From positions 1-64,000 of the forward strand of contig JAJXZX010000015.1 of NCBI GenBank assembly GCA_021779835.1: a DNA stretch of 64,000 nt, written 5' to 3'. Below, one piece after another: positions 8,245 to 17,073 of the stretch (the stretch's first letter is position 1; the number at the start of each line of letters is the position of its first letter). Below the pieces are notes generated by a model. The model ran no database searches. It was not told the DNA's origin and worked only from the letters and a program-made list of their open reading frames with translations. This stretch comes from Pseudomonadota bacterium. Its GTDB lineage: Bacteria > Pseudomonadota > Alphaproteobacteria > Rhodobacterales > Rhodobacteraceae. A program made the position numbers and the translations under genes.

Positions 8245-9579
8245 ATGAAGAACTGGCTTAGAAAACACCCCGAGGTGCGAACCATTCGGGTTGCCGCCGC
8301 CGACCTTAACGGTCAGGCCCGTGGCAAACGCATCCCCTCGCGCTTTGCGGACAAGGTCGTCACTGACGGCACCCGCTTCCCGATGTCGGTCCTCAACCTC
8401 GACATCTGGGGCGAGGATATTGAGGACAGCCCGCTGATCTTCGACAGCGGCGACGCCGACGGCGTTCTGCGCCCAACCGAGCGCGGTTTCATGCCGATGC
8501 CGTGGTTGGAGGCGCCAACCGCGCTGCTGCCGATCTGGATGTTCCGCGAAAACGGCCAACCGTATGAGGGCGACCCGCGCCACGCGCTGGCCAATATCCT
8601 CAACCGCTACAAGGCCCGCGGCCTGACCCCTGTGGTGGCAACCGAGCTGGAGTTTTTCCTGATCGACGACTCTGGCAAGACCCTGCAAGAACCCGCCAGC
8701 CCGCGCTCTGGCAAACGCCGCAAGGCGGCTGAAACGCTGGCGCTGCGCGCGCTCGACGCCTTCGACACGTTCTTCACCGACCTTTACGACATGTGCGAGG
8801 CGATGGACATTCCCGCCGACACCGCCATTTCCGAGGCCGGCCTCGGCCAGTTCGAAATCAACCTGATGCACACCGACGACGCGCTGAAGGCGGCTGACGA
8901 TACCTGGCTTTTCAAGATGCTGGTCAAGGGGCTCGCCCGCCGCCACGGCTTTGCCGCATCTTTCATGGCGAAACCCTACCCGGATTATTCCGGCAACGGT
9001 CTGCACACCCATTTCTCCGTCCTCAATGAGGAAGGCGAGAATGTGTTTTCCAACGGTGGCCCCGAAGGATCGGTCGTGCTGCATCAGGCCATCGCGGGTT
9101 GCCTTGCCGCGATGCACGATTCCACCCTGCTGTTCGCGCCCCACGCCAACAGCTATGACCGTCTGGTGCCAGAGGCTCATGCCCCCAATCAGGTCTGCTG
9201 GGCGTATGAGAACCGCACCTCTGCCATCCGTGTCCCCTCGGGCAGCGTTAGCGCGCGCCGCATCGAGCACCGCGTCTCGGGCGGCGACGTGAACCCTTAC
9301 CTGATGATCGCCGCCATCCTCGGTGCGGCACTGATCGGCATCGAGGACGGCATGACCCCGCCGCCGCCCATCACCGGCAACGCCTACGCGCTTGACCTGC
9401 CGATGATCCCAGACACTTGGGACGCCGCCATCACCGCATTCGAGAACAGCACCATCGTGCCGCGCATCTTCCCGGCAGAGCTGATCCGCAACTACGTCCT
9501 GACCAAACGGCAGGAACAGCGTTACATGGAAGAACTTTCGCCCGAGGAACAGGTCTCGGTCTATCTCGACACCGTCTAA
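8245..9579 (+). CDS. Glutamine synthetase family ligase (PuuA-like), copy 1
   Basis: 444-residue glutamine-synthetase-fold enzyme of the gamma-glutamylamine ligase branch (PuuA, GmaS and relatives), not the housekeeping GlnA. Landmarks are the N-terminal beta-grasp DLNGQARGKRIP, the metal-binding ATELEFFLID, SEAGLGQFEINL, the ATP/Glu site NGLHTHFSV, and the YENRTSAIRVPSG motif. It probably adds glutamate to an amine using ATP. It opens an amine-utilisation block with an amidotransferase, a second ligase and an FAD oxidoreductase. RBS AGGTGAAACT precedes the ATG. The 235-base leader upstream contains a short CCCGGC/GCCGGG stem but no riboswitch that I recognise. Confidence 0.88.
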   Translation: MKNWLRKHPEVRTIRVAAADLNGQARGKRIPSRFADKVVTDGTRFPMSVLNLDIWGEDIEDSPLIFDSGDADGVLRPTERGFMPMPWLEAPTALLPIWMFRENGQPYEGDPRHALANILNRYKARGLTPVVATELEFFLIDDSGKTLQEPASPRSGKRRKAAETLALRALDAFDTFFTDLYDMCEAMDIPADTAISEAGLGQFEINLMHTDDALKAADDTWLFKMLVKGLARRHGFAASFMAKPYPDYSGNGLHTHFSVLNEEGENVFSNGGPEGSVVLHQAIAGCLAAMHDSTLLFAPHANSYDRLVPEAHAPNQVCWAYENRTSAIRVPSGSVSARRIEHRVSGGDVNPYLMIAAILGAALIGIEDGMTPPPPITGNAYALDLPMIPDTWDAAITAFENSTIVPRIFPAELIRNYVLTKRQEQRYMEELSPEEQVSVYLDTV

Positions 9580-9585
9580 GCCAAT

Positions 9586-9623
9586 GCCCCCTTGCCGCGC
9601 CGTGGCACGGGGGCTACGCTTTT
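9586..9623 (+). terminator. Hairpin after first glutamine-synthetase-like gene
   Basis: GCCCCC at 586-591 (9586-9591) pairs with GGGGGC at 9609-9614, and TGCC (9593-9596) with GGCA (9604-9607) continues the stem after one mismatch. TACGCTTTTGG follows. It may end or attenuate transcription before the amidotransferase gene. Confidence 0.5.
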
Positions 9624-9650
9624 GGCCAAACCCTACACAAAGAGACATCC

Positions 9651-10337
9651 ATGCTGATCGGCATTCTACAAACCGGAGAGACGCCCGAGGTTCTTCGCGG
9701 GCGCTCTGGCGACTATCCTGACATGTTCGAAACCATGCTTTCGGGCTACGGCTTCACCTTCCGCACCTGGCGCGCGTTGGATAACCAACTGCCTGCCTCG
9801 GTGAACGAGGCCGACGGCTGGCTTATCACCGGCTCGCGGCATGGTGCCTACGAAGACCTGCCCTTCATCAAACCGCTGGAGCGTTTCATCCGCGCCGCCT
9901 ACGACGCGCATGTGCCAATGGTCGGCGTCTGCTTTGGCCACCAGATCATCGCGCAGGCGATGGGCGGCAAGGTCGAGAAATACCACGGCGGCTGGTCCGT
10001 CGGTCCGCAGGAATACGACTTTGACGGCAAAAAGATGATCGTCAACGCATGGCATCAGGATCAGGTCACCGAAAAACCGGCCAGCGCCACGCGCATCGCG
10101 ACCTCTGATTTCTGCGAAAACGCGGCGTTCCTTTACGATAACCGCACCTTCACCGTGCAGCCGCACCCAGAGATGACCGACGATTATGTGCAGGCCCTGA
10201 TGGAAACCCGCGGCAAGGGTGTGGTGCCCGACGCGCTGATCTCTCAGGCCGCCGCCCGCTTGGGCACGCCGCTCGACAGCGGCTCGCTAGCCGATCAGAT
10301 TGCCGCGTTCTTTAAACTTCCCAGACCCAAATCATAA
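9651..10337 (+). CDS. Class I glutamine amidotransferase (gamma-glutamyl hydrolase-like)
   Basis: 228-residue type 1 glutamine amidotransferase domain protein. The nucleophile Cys94 lies in VGVCFGHQ, and His172/Glu174 in QPHPEM complete the triad. No synthase domain is attached. Set between two gamma-glutamylamine-ligase-like genes, it is a good candidate for the hydrolase that removes glutamate at the end of the pathway, the job PuuD does in the E. coli putrescine route, although its sequence is closer to GuaA-type amidotransferases than to PuuD. Start is the ATG of MLIGILQTGE, after AGAGACATCC. Confidence 0.85.
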   Translation: MLIGILQTGETPEVLRGRSGDYPDMFETMLSGYGFTFRTWRALDNQLPASVNEADGWLITGSRHGAYEDLPFIKPLERFIRAAYDAHVPMVGVCFGHQIIAQAMGGKVEKYHGGWSVGPQEYDFDGKKMIVNAWHQDQVTEKPASATRIATSDFCENAAFLYDNRTFTVQPHPEMTDDYVQALMETRGKGVVPDALISQAAARLGTPLDSGSLADQIAAFFKLPRPKS

Positions 10338-10369
10338 ATCCCGAGAGACAGCGCCCGAAAGGCCAAACC

Positions 10370-11725
10370 ATGTCCGACTGGACCCAAAAACTACCCGAAG
10401 CCGCGCGTGATTATATAGCGGGGCGTCGCCTCGACGAGATCGAATGTATTGTCGGCGACATCGCCGGTGTGGCGCGGGGCAAGGCAATGCCTGCCTCGAA
10501 ATTCGCGCGTCAGCCGACATTCTTCCTGCCGAACTCGATCTTTCTGCAAACGATCACCGGCGAATGGGCGGAAAACCCGACGGGCGCCTTCACCGAACCC
10601 GACATGATCCTGGTGCCCGATTTCACCACCGCCACCGCCGCTCCCTGGACGGCGGATGTGACGCTGCAAGTGATCCACGACGCGCAAGACCAGCAAGGTG
10701 TGCCGGTCCCCTTCGCGCCGCGCAACCTTCTGCGCCGCATCATCGCGCTGTATGAGGCCGAGGGCTGGACCCCGATCGTCGCCCCCGAGATGGAATTTTT
10801 CCTTGTCGCGCGCAACATAGACCCCAACCAGCCGATCATCCCGCCGATGGGCCGCTCTGGCCGTCGCGCGGCAGGCAAACAGGCCTATTCGATGTCCGCC
10901 GTCGATGAATACGGCAAGGTGATCGACGACATTTACGACTTCGCCGAGGCGCAGGGGTTTGAGATTGACGGCATCCTGCAAGAAGGCGGCGCGGGCCAGA
11001 TCGAGATCAACCTGAACCACGGCGATCCGGTCAAGCTGGGCGACGAGATCTTCTACTTCAAACGCCTGATCCGCGAGGCGGCGTTGCGCCACGATTGCTT
11101 TGCCACCTTCATGGCCAAACCGATCGAGGGCGAGCCGGGGTCGGCCATGCACATCCACCACTCCGTCGTGGACAACAAGACCGGCAAGAACATCTTCTCC
11201 GACAAGAAAGGTGCCGAGACCGAGGCCTTTATGCACTTCATTGCGGGTATGCAGACCTACCTGCCCTCGGTCATCGCGCTGCTCGCCCCTTATGTGAACA
11301 GCTACCGCCGCTACGTCCCCGATTTTGCCGCCCCGATCAACCTCGAATGGGGCCGCGACAACCGCACCACCGGCCTGCGCGTCCCGATCTCGGAACCTGC
11401 CGCACGGCGCGTCGAAAACCGGCTGGCGGGGATGGACTGCAACCCCTACCTCGGCTTCGCGGCCTCGCTCGCCTGCGGCTACCTTGGTTTGAAAGACGGC
11501 AAACTGCCCCGCGCCGAATGCACCGGCGACGCCTACATGTCGGCGGATGAGCTACCCACCAACCTGGGTGACGCGCTCGACATCCTCGCGGCTACCCCCG
11601 CCATGCGCGCGGTTCTGGGCGAGGAGTTCTGCAAGGTCTACGAGTCGGTAAAGCGAAATGAATACAAAGAGTTCCTGCAAGTCATCTCGCCTTGGGAACG
11701 CGAACACCTGCTTTTGAACGTATGA
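10370..11725 (+). CDS. Glutamine synthetase family ligase (PuuA-like), copy 2
   Basis: 451-residue paralogue of the ligase at 8245 with the same landmarks: DIAGVARGKAMP near the N terminus, APEMEFFLVARN, EGGAGQIEINLNHGD, MHIHHSVVD and WGRDNRTTGLRVP. The two copies differ clearly in the substrate-side loops, so they probably act on different amines or at different steps. Its stop overlaps the next start (ATGA), coupling it to the FAD oxidoreductase. Confidence 0.88.
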   Translation: MSDWTQKLPEAARDYIAGRRLDEIECIVGDIAGVARGKAMPASKFARQPTFFLPNSIFLQTITGEWAENPTGAFTEPDMILVPDFTTATAAPWTADVTLQVIHDAQDQQGVPVPFAPRNLLRRIIALYEAEGWTPIVAPEMEFFLVARNIDPNQPIIPPMGRSGRRAAGKQAYSMSAVDEYGKVIDDIYDFAEAQGFEIDGILQEGGAGQIEINLNHGDPVKLGDEIFYFKRLIREAALRHDCFATFMAKPIEGEPGSAMHIHHSVVDNKTGKNIFSDKKGAETEAFMHFIAGMQTYLPSVIALLAPYVNSYRRYVPDFAAPINLEWGRDNRTTGLRVPISEPAARRVENRLAGMDCNPYLGFAASLACGYLGLKDGKLPRAECTGDAYMSADELPTNLGDALDILAATPAMRAVLGEEFCKVYESVKRNEYKEFLQVISPWEREHLLLNV

Positions 11726-13029
11726 ACCTGCTGACCGCCAACGACCGGGCGGGCACCTACCCGCCCAGCCTCTACGCCGCCACCCGGGATCCCAGCCCCG
11801 AGCGTCCGGCCCTTCAGGGGGCGGTGCGAGCGGATGTCTGCATCATCGGTGGCGGCTACACCGGCCTCTCCGCTGCGCTGCACCTCGCCCGCGCTGGCCG
11901 CCGAGTGGTCGTGCTGGAGGCGCACCGCGCGGGCTTTGGCGCCTCAGGCCGCAACGGCGGGCAGATTGGCTCTGGTCAGCGGCTAGAGGTTGATGCGCTG
12001 GAAAAGATGGCGGGCCGCGCCGCCGCGCGCCGCCTGTGGGACATGGCCGAAGACGCCAAAGCACTGACCTTCGCGCTGGCGGCAGAGGCGGGCGTGCCCA
12101 CCCACAAAGGCATCGCCCACGCTGCCCGCCGCCCGTCCGAAGTCGCCCACGCGCACTACATGGCCGACCGCCTCGCCCGCGATTATGGCTATGACCAGAT
12201 CACGCCGCTTGACGCCGCGGGCCTGCGCGCCCTGATCCCCTCGCCGGCCTATATCGGCGGCGATATCGACCACGGTGGCGGCCACGTCCACCCGCTCAAC
12301 CTCGCCCTCGGCCTCGCACGGATGGCCGAAAGTGCGGGCGCCACGATCCACGAGAACACCACCGCCACGGCCCTGACCCACGGCACCGCCACCACCCCCA
12401 GCCGCATCACCACGCAGCAAGGAGAGGTTACCGCCGATCACATCATCCTTGCCGCCAACGGCTACCTCGACCGGCTGGAGCCCTCGGTCGCGGCCCGCGT
12501 GATGCCGATCAACAACTACATCGTCGCCACCGAGCCCTTGGGCGACCGCGCGGCAGAGGTGCTAACCCAGAATATCGCCGCCCATGACACCAAGTTCGTG
12601 GTCAACTACTGGCGCCTGTCGGATGACAAACGGCTGATCTTTGGCGGCGGCGAGACCGTCACCTACCGCTTCCCCAAGGACATCGCCGCCAAGGTGCGCA
12701 AACCGATGCTGGAGGTCTACCCGACCCTGCATGACGTGAAGATCACCCACGCTTGGGGCGGCACCCTCGCCATCACGCTGAACCGGATGCCCTGCTTCCG
12801 CCGCCCCGCGCCCAATACCCTGTCGGCCAGCGGCTTTTCCGGCCACGGCGTCGCCCTCGCCAACCTCGCAGGCCGCTTGATGGCACAGGCGATCACCGCC
12901 ACCGGCGACGGGTTCGATGCGATGGCCGCCCTGCCGATGCCCGCATTTCCCGGCGGCGCGCTGCTGCGCGCGCCGATGCTGGTCGCCGGCATGTCATGGT
13001 ATGCGCTGCGCGACCGCCTCGGCATCTGA
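11722..13029 (+). CDS. FAD-dependent oxidoreductase (PuuB-like)
   Basis: 435-residue flavoprotein of the DAO family. The dinucleotide-binding motif VCIIGGGYTGLSAALHLA is near residue 35 and is followed by the VVLEA beta strand; GASGRNGGQI is the usual second FAD contact. The C terminus carries GTLAITLNRMPCF and GFSGHGVALA, as in gamma-glutamylputrescine oxidases. Given two upstream gamma-glutamylamine ligase genes and translational coupling to one of them, it probably oxidises a gamma-glutamylated amine to an aldehyde. Substrate is not determined. Confidence 0.88.
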   Translation: MNLLTANDRAGTYPPSLYAATRDPSPERPALQGAVRADVCIIGGGYTGLSAALHLARAGRRVVVLEAHRAGFGASGRNGGQIGSGQRLEVDALEKMAGRAAARRLWDMAEDAKALTFALAAEAGVPTHKGIAHAARRPSEVAHAHYMADRLARDYGYDQITPLDAAGLRALIPSPAYIGGDIDHGGGHVHPLNLALGLARMAESAGATIHENTTATALTHGTATTPSRITTQQGEVTADHIILAANGYLDRLEPSVAARVMPINNYIVATEPLGDRAAEVLTQNIAAHDTKFVVNYWRLSDDKRLIFGGGETVTYRFPKDIAAKVRKPMLEVYPTLHDVKITHAWGGTLAITLNRMPCFRRPAPNTLSASGFSGHGVALANLAGRLMAQAITATGDGFDAMAALPMPAFPGGALLRAPMLVAGMSWYALRDRLGI

Positions 13030-13076
13030 CCGCCGTTCACAAATAATTCGTTGGTCAAATCACCGCTCTGCCCTTA

Positions 13077-13109
13077 CACCTTTCCTGAAAGAGACTTTCA
13101 GAAAAGGTG
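13077..13109 (+). promoter_or_regulatory. Hairpin covering the ribosome binding site of the DegT gene
   Basis: CACCTTTCCTGAAAG at 13077-13091 pairs with CTTTCAGAAAAGGTG at 13095-13109 at 14 of 15 positions, with an AGA loop. The 3' arm contains the Shine-Dalgarno AAAGGTG, which ends four bases before the ATG at 13114. In RNA this would hide the ribosome binding site, so translation should depend on opening of the stem by temperature, protein or another RNA. The structure is seen directly; the control function is inference. Confidence 0.7.
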
Positions 13110-13113
13110 AAAC

Positions 13114-14307
13114 ATGGCCCTCGCACCCAACGTCTATGACGCAGAGCCGATCCCCGCCGCCGCCCGCCTTGAAATCGAGCGATTGCTCGCCTCGGGCGAC
13201 CTTTTCCGCTACACCAACGAGGGCTCTCCGGTGGCGCTGCTGGAACAGGAATTCGCCGAGCTGATGGGCAGCCGCTTCGCCCTCGCCGTCTCTTCCTGCT
13301 CGGCCGCGCTATTTCTGTCGCTGAAAGCGCTAGACCTGCCGCGCGGCGCGCGTGTGCTGATCCCGGCCTTCACCTTCGCCGCCGTCCCCTCTGCCGTGGT
13401 CCACGCCGACTGCACACCCGTTCTGGTCGAAGTCGGTGTGAATTATCGCGTGGATATGACTGATTTCATAGCGAAAATCGACGATGACATCGCCTGCGTC
13501 CTCATCAGCCACATGCGCGGCCACACCTCTGACATGGACGCGATCATGGCGGCCTGCGACGCGCGCGGTATACCGGTAGTCGAGGATGCAGCCCATTCGC
13601 TCGGCACGCTCTGGAACGACAAAAAGATCGGCACCATCGGCAAGGTCGGCTGTTTCAGCTTCCAATCCTACAAGATGATTAACGCGGGCGAAGGCGGCAT
13701 CATGGTCACCGACGATCCCGAAATCGCCGCCCGCGCCATCATCATGTCGGGCGCGTATGAGCATAACTGGAAGAAACACGCCGGTATGCAGAACAGCTTT
13801 CACCACTGGCAGAACAAGCTGCCGCTTTACAACATGCGCCTGCAAAACCTCTCTGCCGCCATCATCCGCCCGCAAGTGCCCGAACTGGCCGCCCGGGTCG
13901 AAAAGGGCCGCACCAACCACGATTATGTCGCGGACCTGCTGAACGCCTCGCCCTGGCTTGACGTGCCGCCGCCGCTGGGGCCAGAGCTGCGCGCGCCGGA
14001 CTCGATTCAGTTCAATCTGGTGGGGTTTGAGAGCGACGACGAAGCGCGCGCCTTTCAGGATGCCGCCAAAACGCGCGGAGTCGCGGTGCAGATCTTCGGC
14101 CTCAGCGCCGACAATGCCCGCGCCTTCTGGAACTGGCAGTTTCTGGGCGAGGCGGCAGAGCTGCCCCAAACCCGCGCCATGCTGATGCGCGCCTGCGACG
14201 TGCGCCTGCCAGTGCGCCTGACGGTGGCAGAGCTGGATTTCATCGCCGAGGCCCTGATCGGCGCTGCCGCCGAGGCCAAGACCGAGCCGCGCGCTTACGG
14301 CACCTGA
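13114..14307 (+). CDS. DegT/DnrJ/EryC1/StrS-type PLP aminotransferase
   Basis: 397-residue PLP enzyme of the DegT family. The PLP lysine is Lys187 in FQSYKMINAGEGG, the aspartate contact lies in VVEDAAHSLG (about 155-164), and the phosphate-binding SSCSAALFL is near residue 60. Family members usually make amino sugars, but there are no sugar-nucleotide genes here; it sits downstream of amine-catabolism genes, so an amine substrate is plausible. The gene is preceded by a strong stem-loop that covers its Shine-Dalgarno sequence. An 84-base gap separates it from the FAD oxidoreductase. Confidence 0.88.
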   Translation: MALAPNVYDAEPIPAAARLEIERLLASGDLFRYTNEGSPVALLEQEFAELMGSRFALAVSSCSAALFLSLKALDLPRGARVLIPAFTFAAVPSAVVHADCTPVLVEVGVNYRVDMTDFIAKIDDDIACVLISHMRGHTSDMDAIMAACDARGIPVVEDAAHSLGTLWNDKKIGTIGKVGCFSFQSYKMINAGEGGIMVTDDPEIAARAIIMSGAYEHNWKKHAGMQNSFHHWQNKLPLYNMRLQNLSAAIIRPQVPELAARVEKGRTNHDYVADLLNASPWLDVPPPLGPELRAPDSIQFNLVGFESDDEARAFQDAAKTRGVAVQIFGLSADNARAFWNWQFLGEAAELPQTRAMLMRACDVRLPVRLTVAELDFIAEALIGAAAEAKTEPRAYGT

Positions 14308-14370
14308 TCCAAAGGCGACGCCTGCGGCGTCACGGTTTTCGTGTCGCCGCAGGTTTGCGGCTCGGTTGAT

Positions 14371-14394
14371 TTGAGTATTTTGGCCAAGAAGAAG
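14371..14394 (+). repeat. Rhodobacterales-type intergenic motif
   Basis: The stretch TTGAGTATTTTGGCCAAGAA followed by GAAG lies in the gap between the DegT and LysR genes. A related stretch on the other strand is at 61796-61813 (TTTGGCAAAAATATCCTC). I recall similar GAGTATTTTTGCCAAGAAG strings in many Rhodobacteraceae intergenic regions. Function unknown. Confidence 0.4.
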
Positions 14395-14471
14395 CGGGTT
14401 GGAATTTGGTTACTGAACGAAAGTGTTGAATATCCGTTCAATAGCCTAGCTTTTACAGCCAAACACCCCGC

Positions 14472-15434
14472 CTAAAGCACGCGCAACTCCCCCGCCAGCC
14501 ACGGCATCCTCGCCACGGCGGGCGCCACCACCAATTCCTGCAAAAGCGGCCGCAGACGCCCCGCAACTCTCGCAGGCATATCCCGCAACACCCCCGCCCG
14601 CGCGTTCAGCGAAATCCGGCGGCTGAGCGGCGCGAAGGGCAAGGGCAGCACATCCGCCCGGTCGCGAAACCGCTGTGCATGCAGGTAGCCAAGCGGCGTC
14701 AGGATCGTCCACCCCGCCCCGCCCGCCACCATCGCCATGATGGCGTGATAGCTGTCGAGTTCGAACCGATGCGCGAGCCGCAGATCCTCGCGCGCCAGAT
14801 GTGCCGCGATCTGTCGGCCCATATGGTGGCGTTGCGAATATTGGATCAGGGGCAGCGCGCGCAACTGCGCCAGCACGTCGCCCCCGGCATCGACCATTCC
14901 CTTGGGTGCCGCGACAACGAAGGGTTCGCGCAACAGCGGATGCACCTCCATCCACTCGGCGACCGCCCCCATATCCGCGGCCACCACGACATCCAAGGCG
15001 CGGCTGTCGAGTTGGTCAAACAGCCGATGGCTCGCCCCGGTTTCCAGCAGAAACTGACAGGTCTTCAGTTCCTCCGCCATTCCAGCCAACAGGCGCGGCG
15101 TCACGTCGGCGTCGAAATCCTCGACCATGCCAAGTCGGAAATTCGTGAGGCCCGCCAGATCGCCCGCCAGTTCGGCGCGCGCTTGCGTCGCCTCGTTCAC
15201 AATCGCCTGCGCCCGTTTGCGAAACATATCGCCCGCTGGCGTCAGCGTCATCGGCCGCGCCGAGCGGTCCAACAGTTCCACCCCCAGCGCGGCCTCGAGC
15301 GCGGTGAGTTGCTGGCTGACGCCCGAAACGCTGGCGCTCAACCGCCGCGCCGCTGCTGAAATCGAGCGATCCTCTGCCGCGGCCAGAAACACCTCCAGCG
15401 CCCAAAGCGTGATGCGGCCCTGTGTGTCGGCCAT
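14472..15434 (-). CDS. LysR family transcriptional regulator
   Basis: 320-residue LTTR. The N-terminal winged helix-turn-helix is typical: LEVFLAAAEDRSISAAARRLSASVSGVSQQLTALEAALGVELLDR, followed by a linker helix and a periplasmic-binding-like effector domain. Start chosen at the ATG preceded by AAAGGAC; ten additional residues are possible from an upstream ATG. It is divergent from the class III aminotransferase gene and adjacent to the amine block, so it is a candidate regulator of one or both. It shares a convergent end with the DegT gene. Confidence 0.92.
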   Translation of the reverse strand: MADTQGRITLWALEVFLAAAEDRSISAAARRLSASVSGVSQQLTALEAALGVELLDRSARPMTLTPAGDMFRKRAQAIVNEATQARAELAGDLAGLTNFRLGMVEDFDADVTPRLLAGMAEELKTCQFLLETGASHRLFDQLDSRALDVVVAADMGAVAEWMEVHPLLREPFVVAAPKGMVDAGGDVLAQLRALPLIQYSQRHHMGRQIAAHLAREDLRLAHRFELDSYHAIMAMVAGGAGWTILTPLGYLHAQRFRDRADVLPLPFAPLSRRISLNARAGVLRDMPARVAGRLRPLLQELVVAPAVARMPWLAGELRVL

Positions 15435-15653
15435 GCGCGGCGGTCCTTTCGCGTCAATCGTCAAGCGCTCACGCTAGCGGCAAGCGCCCCACCACACAAT
15501 GCCGCGAGCCACGCAAAATGCCGGGAAATCCGCGCGTCTTGCGCCGAACTGCCAGCGCCGCGCGCCACTCTGCCGGGGCGTCGCTGTGCCCGATTGCTTT
15601 GCCCCGCGCGCCCGGATAGCCTGCCCGCCATCATAGACTTGGAGGAATATTTC

Positions 15654-17021
15654 ATGCGTGACAACGCACCGAATAGCTGGGAATCGCGGGCCGATACCTA
15701 TTCGCTTTATGGCTTCACCGACCTGCCCTCGGTTCACGAGCGCGGCGCGGTCGTGTTGACCCACGGCAAGGGCCCTTATGTTTTCGACACGCATGGGCGG
15801 CAATACCTCGATGCGAACTCTGGCCTGTGGAACATGGTTGCCGGCTTCGATCACCCCGGCCTGATCGCCGCCGCCAAGGCGCAGTATGACCGCTTTCCGG
15901 GCTATCACGCCTTCTTTGGCCGCATGTCCGATCAGACCGTGATGCTGTCGCAGAAGCTGGTTGAGGTCTCGCCGTTCGAGCGTGGCCGTGTATTTTACAC
16001 CAACTCGGGCTCTGAGGCGAACGACACCATGGTCAAAATGCTGTGGTTCATGCACGCCGCCGAGGGCAACCCGCAGCGCCGCAAGATCATCACCCGCATC
16101 AACGCCTATCACGGCGTGACGGCGGTGGCGGCCTCGATGACCGCCAAGCCCTATAACTCGGTGTTCGGCCTGCCGTTGCCCGGCTTCATCCATGTCGGCT
16201 GCCCGCATTACTGGCGTTTTGGCCAGACCGGCGAAAGTGAAGAGCAGTTCACCGCGCGGCTCGCGAAAGAGCTGGAGGCGACCATCATCAAGGAAGGCCC
16301 CGACACCATCGCGGGCTTTTTCGCGGAGCCGGTGATGGGCGCGGGCGGCGTGATTGTGCCGCCGAAGGGCTATTTCCAGGCGATCCTGCCGATCCTGAAA
16401 CGCTACAACATCCCGATGATTTCTGACGAGGTCATCACCGGCTTTGGCCGCACCGGCAACACCTGGGGCTGTCAGACCTTCGACTTCATGCCGGACGCGA
16501 TCATCTCGTCCAAGAACATCACCGTGGGCCTGTTCCCGATGGGCGCGGTGATCCTTGGGCCAGAGCTAGCCGACCGTGTGCAGGCCGCCGCCGAAAAGGT
16601 CGAGGAGTTCCCGCACGGCTTTACCGCCTCGGGCCACCCGGTTGGCTGCGCTATCGCGTTGAAGGCGATTGACGTGGTGATGAACGAGGGGCTGGCAGAA
16701 AACGTGCGCACCCTGACGCCGAAGTTCGAGGCCGGGATGGCCTATCTTGCCCAGAACAAGAACATCGGCGAGGCGCGCGGCGTCGGCCTGATGGGTGCGT
16801 TGGAGGCGGTGAAGGACAAGGCGACCAAGACGCCGTTCGACGGCTCGCTGTCGGTCAGCGAACGCATCGCCAATGCCTGCACCGATCACGGGCTGATCTG
16901 CCGTCCGCTGGGTCAGGCGATCGTGCTGTGCCCGCCGTTCATCATGACCGACGCGCAGATGGACGAGATGTTCAACAAGCTTGGCGATGCACTGAAAACG
17001 GTGTTCAAGCAAGTCGCGTAA
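15654..17021 (+). CDS. Class III omega-aminotransferase (polyamine/beta-alanine:pyruvate type)
   Basis: 455-residue class III PLP aminotransferase. The PLP lysine is Lys287 in ISSKNITVGLFPMGAV, ISDEVITGFGRTG holds the PLP-contacting Asp, and YTNSGSEANDTMVKM the phosphate contact. The family includes SpuC-like putrescine:pyruvate and beta-alanine:pyruvate transaminases. A GGAGG Shine-Dalgarno seven bases ahead marks the ATG. Together with the preceding ligase/oxidase genes it fits removal of a primary amine, but the exact donor is not determined. Confidence 0.9.
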   Translation: MRDNAPNSWESRADTYSLYGFTDLPSVHERGAVVLTHGKGPYVFDTHGRQYLDANSGLWNMVAGFDHPGLIAAAKAQYDRFPGYHAFFGRMSDQTVMLSQKLVEVSPFERGRVFYTNSGSEANDTMVKMLWFMHAAEGNPQRRKIITRINAYHGVTAVAASMTAKPYNSVFGLPLPGFIHVGCPHYWRFGQTGESEEQFTARLAKELEATIIKEGPDTIAGFFAEPVMGAGGVIVPPKGYFQAILPILKRYNIPMISDEVITGFGRTGNTWGCQTFDFMPDAIISSKNITVGLFPMGAVILGPELADRVQAAAEKVEEFPHGFTASGHPVGCAIALKAIDVVMNEGLAENVRTLTPKFEAGMAYLAQNKNIGEARGVGLMGALEAVKDKATKTPFDGSLSVSERIANACTDHGLICRPLGQAIVLCPPFIMTDAQMDEMFNKLGDALKTVFKQVA

Positions 17022-17043
17022 CTCACGCGGAGTTACATGCGAA

Positions 17044-17066
17044 ACGGGGCGCCAGTGGCGCCCCGT
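17044..17066. terminator. Bidirectional terminator between aminotransferase and phaR
   Basis: ACGGGGCGCC at 17044-17053 pairs perfectly with GGCGCCCCGT at 17057-17066 around an AGT loop. It lies in the 52-base gap between two convergent genes, with ATTCGTTTC on the plus-strand exit side, and should serve both. Confidence 0.75.
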
Positions 17067-17073
17067 ATTCGTT

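Noticed and set aside
7927-9648. 573-codon open frame on the minus strand across the first glutamine-synthetase-like gene
   Set aside because: It is the antisense of a well-recognised enzyme gene in GC-rich DNA and its translation (Gly/Val/Arg-rich, no domain) resembles nothing.
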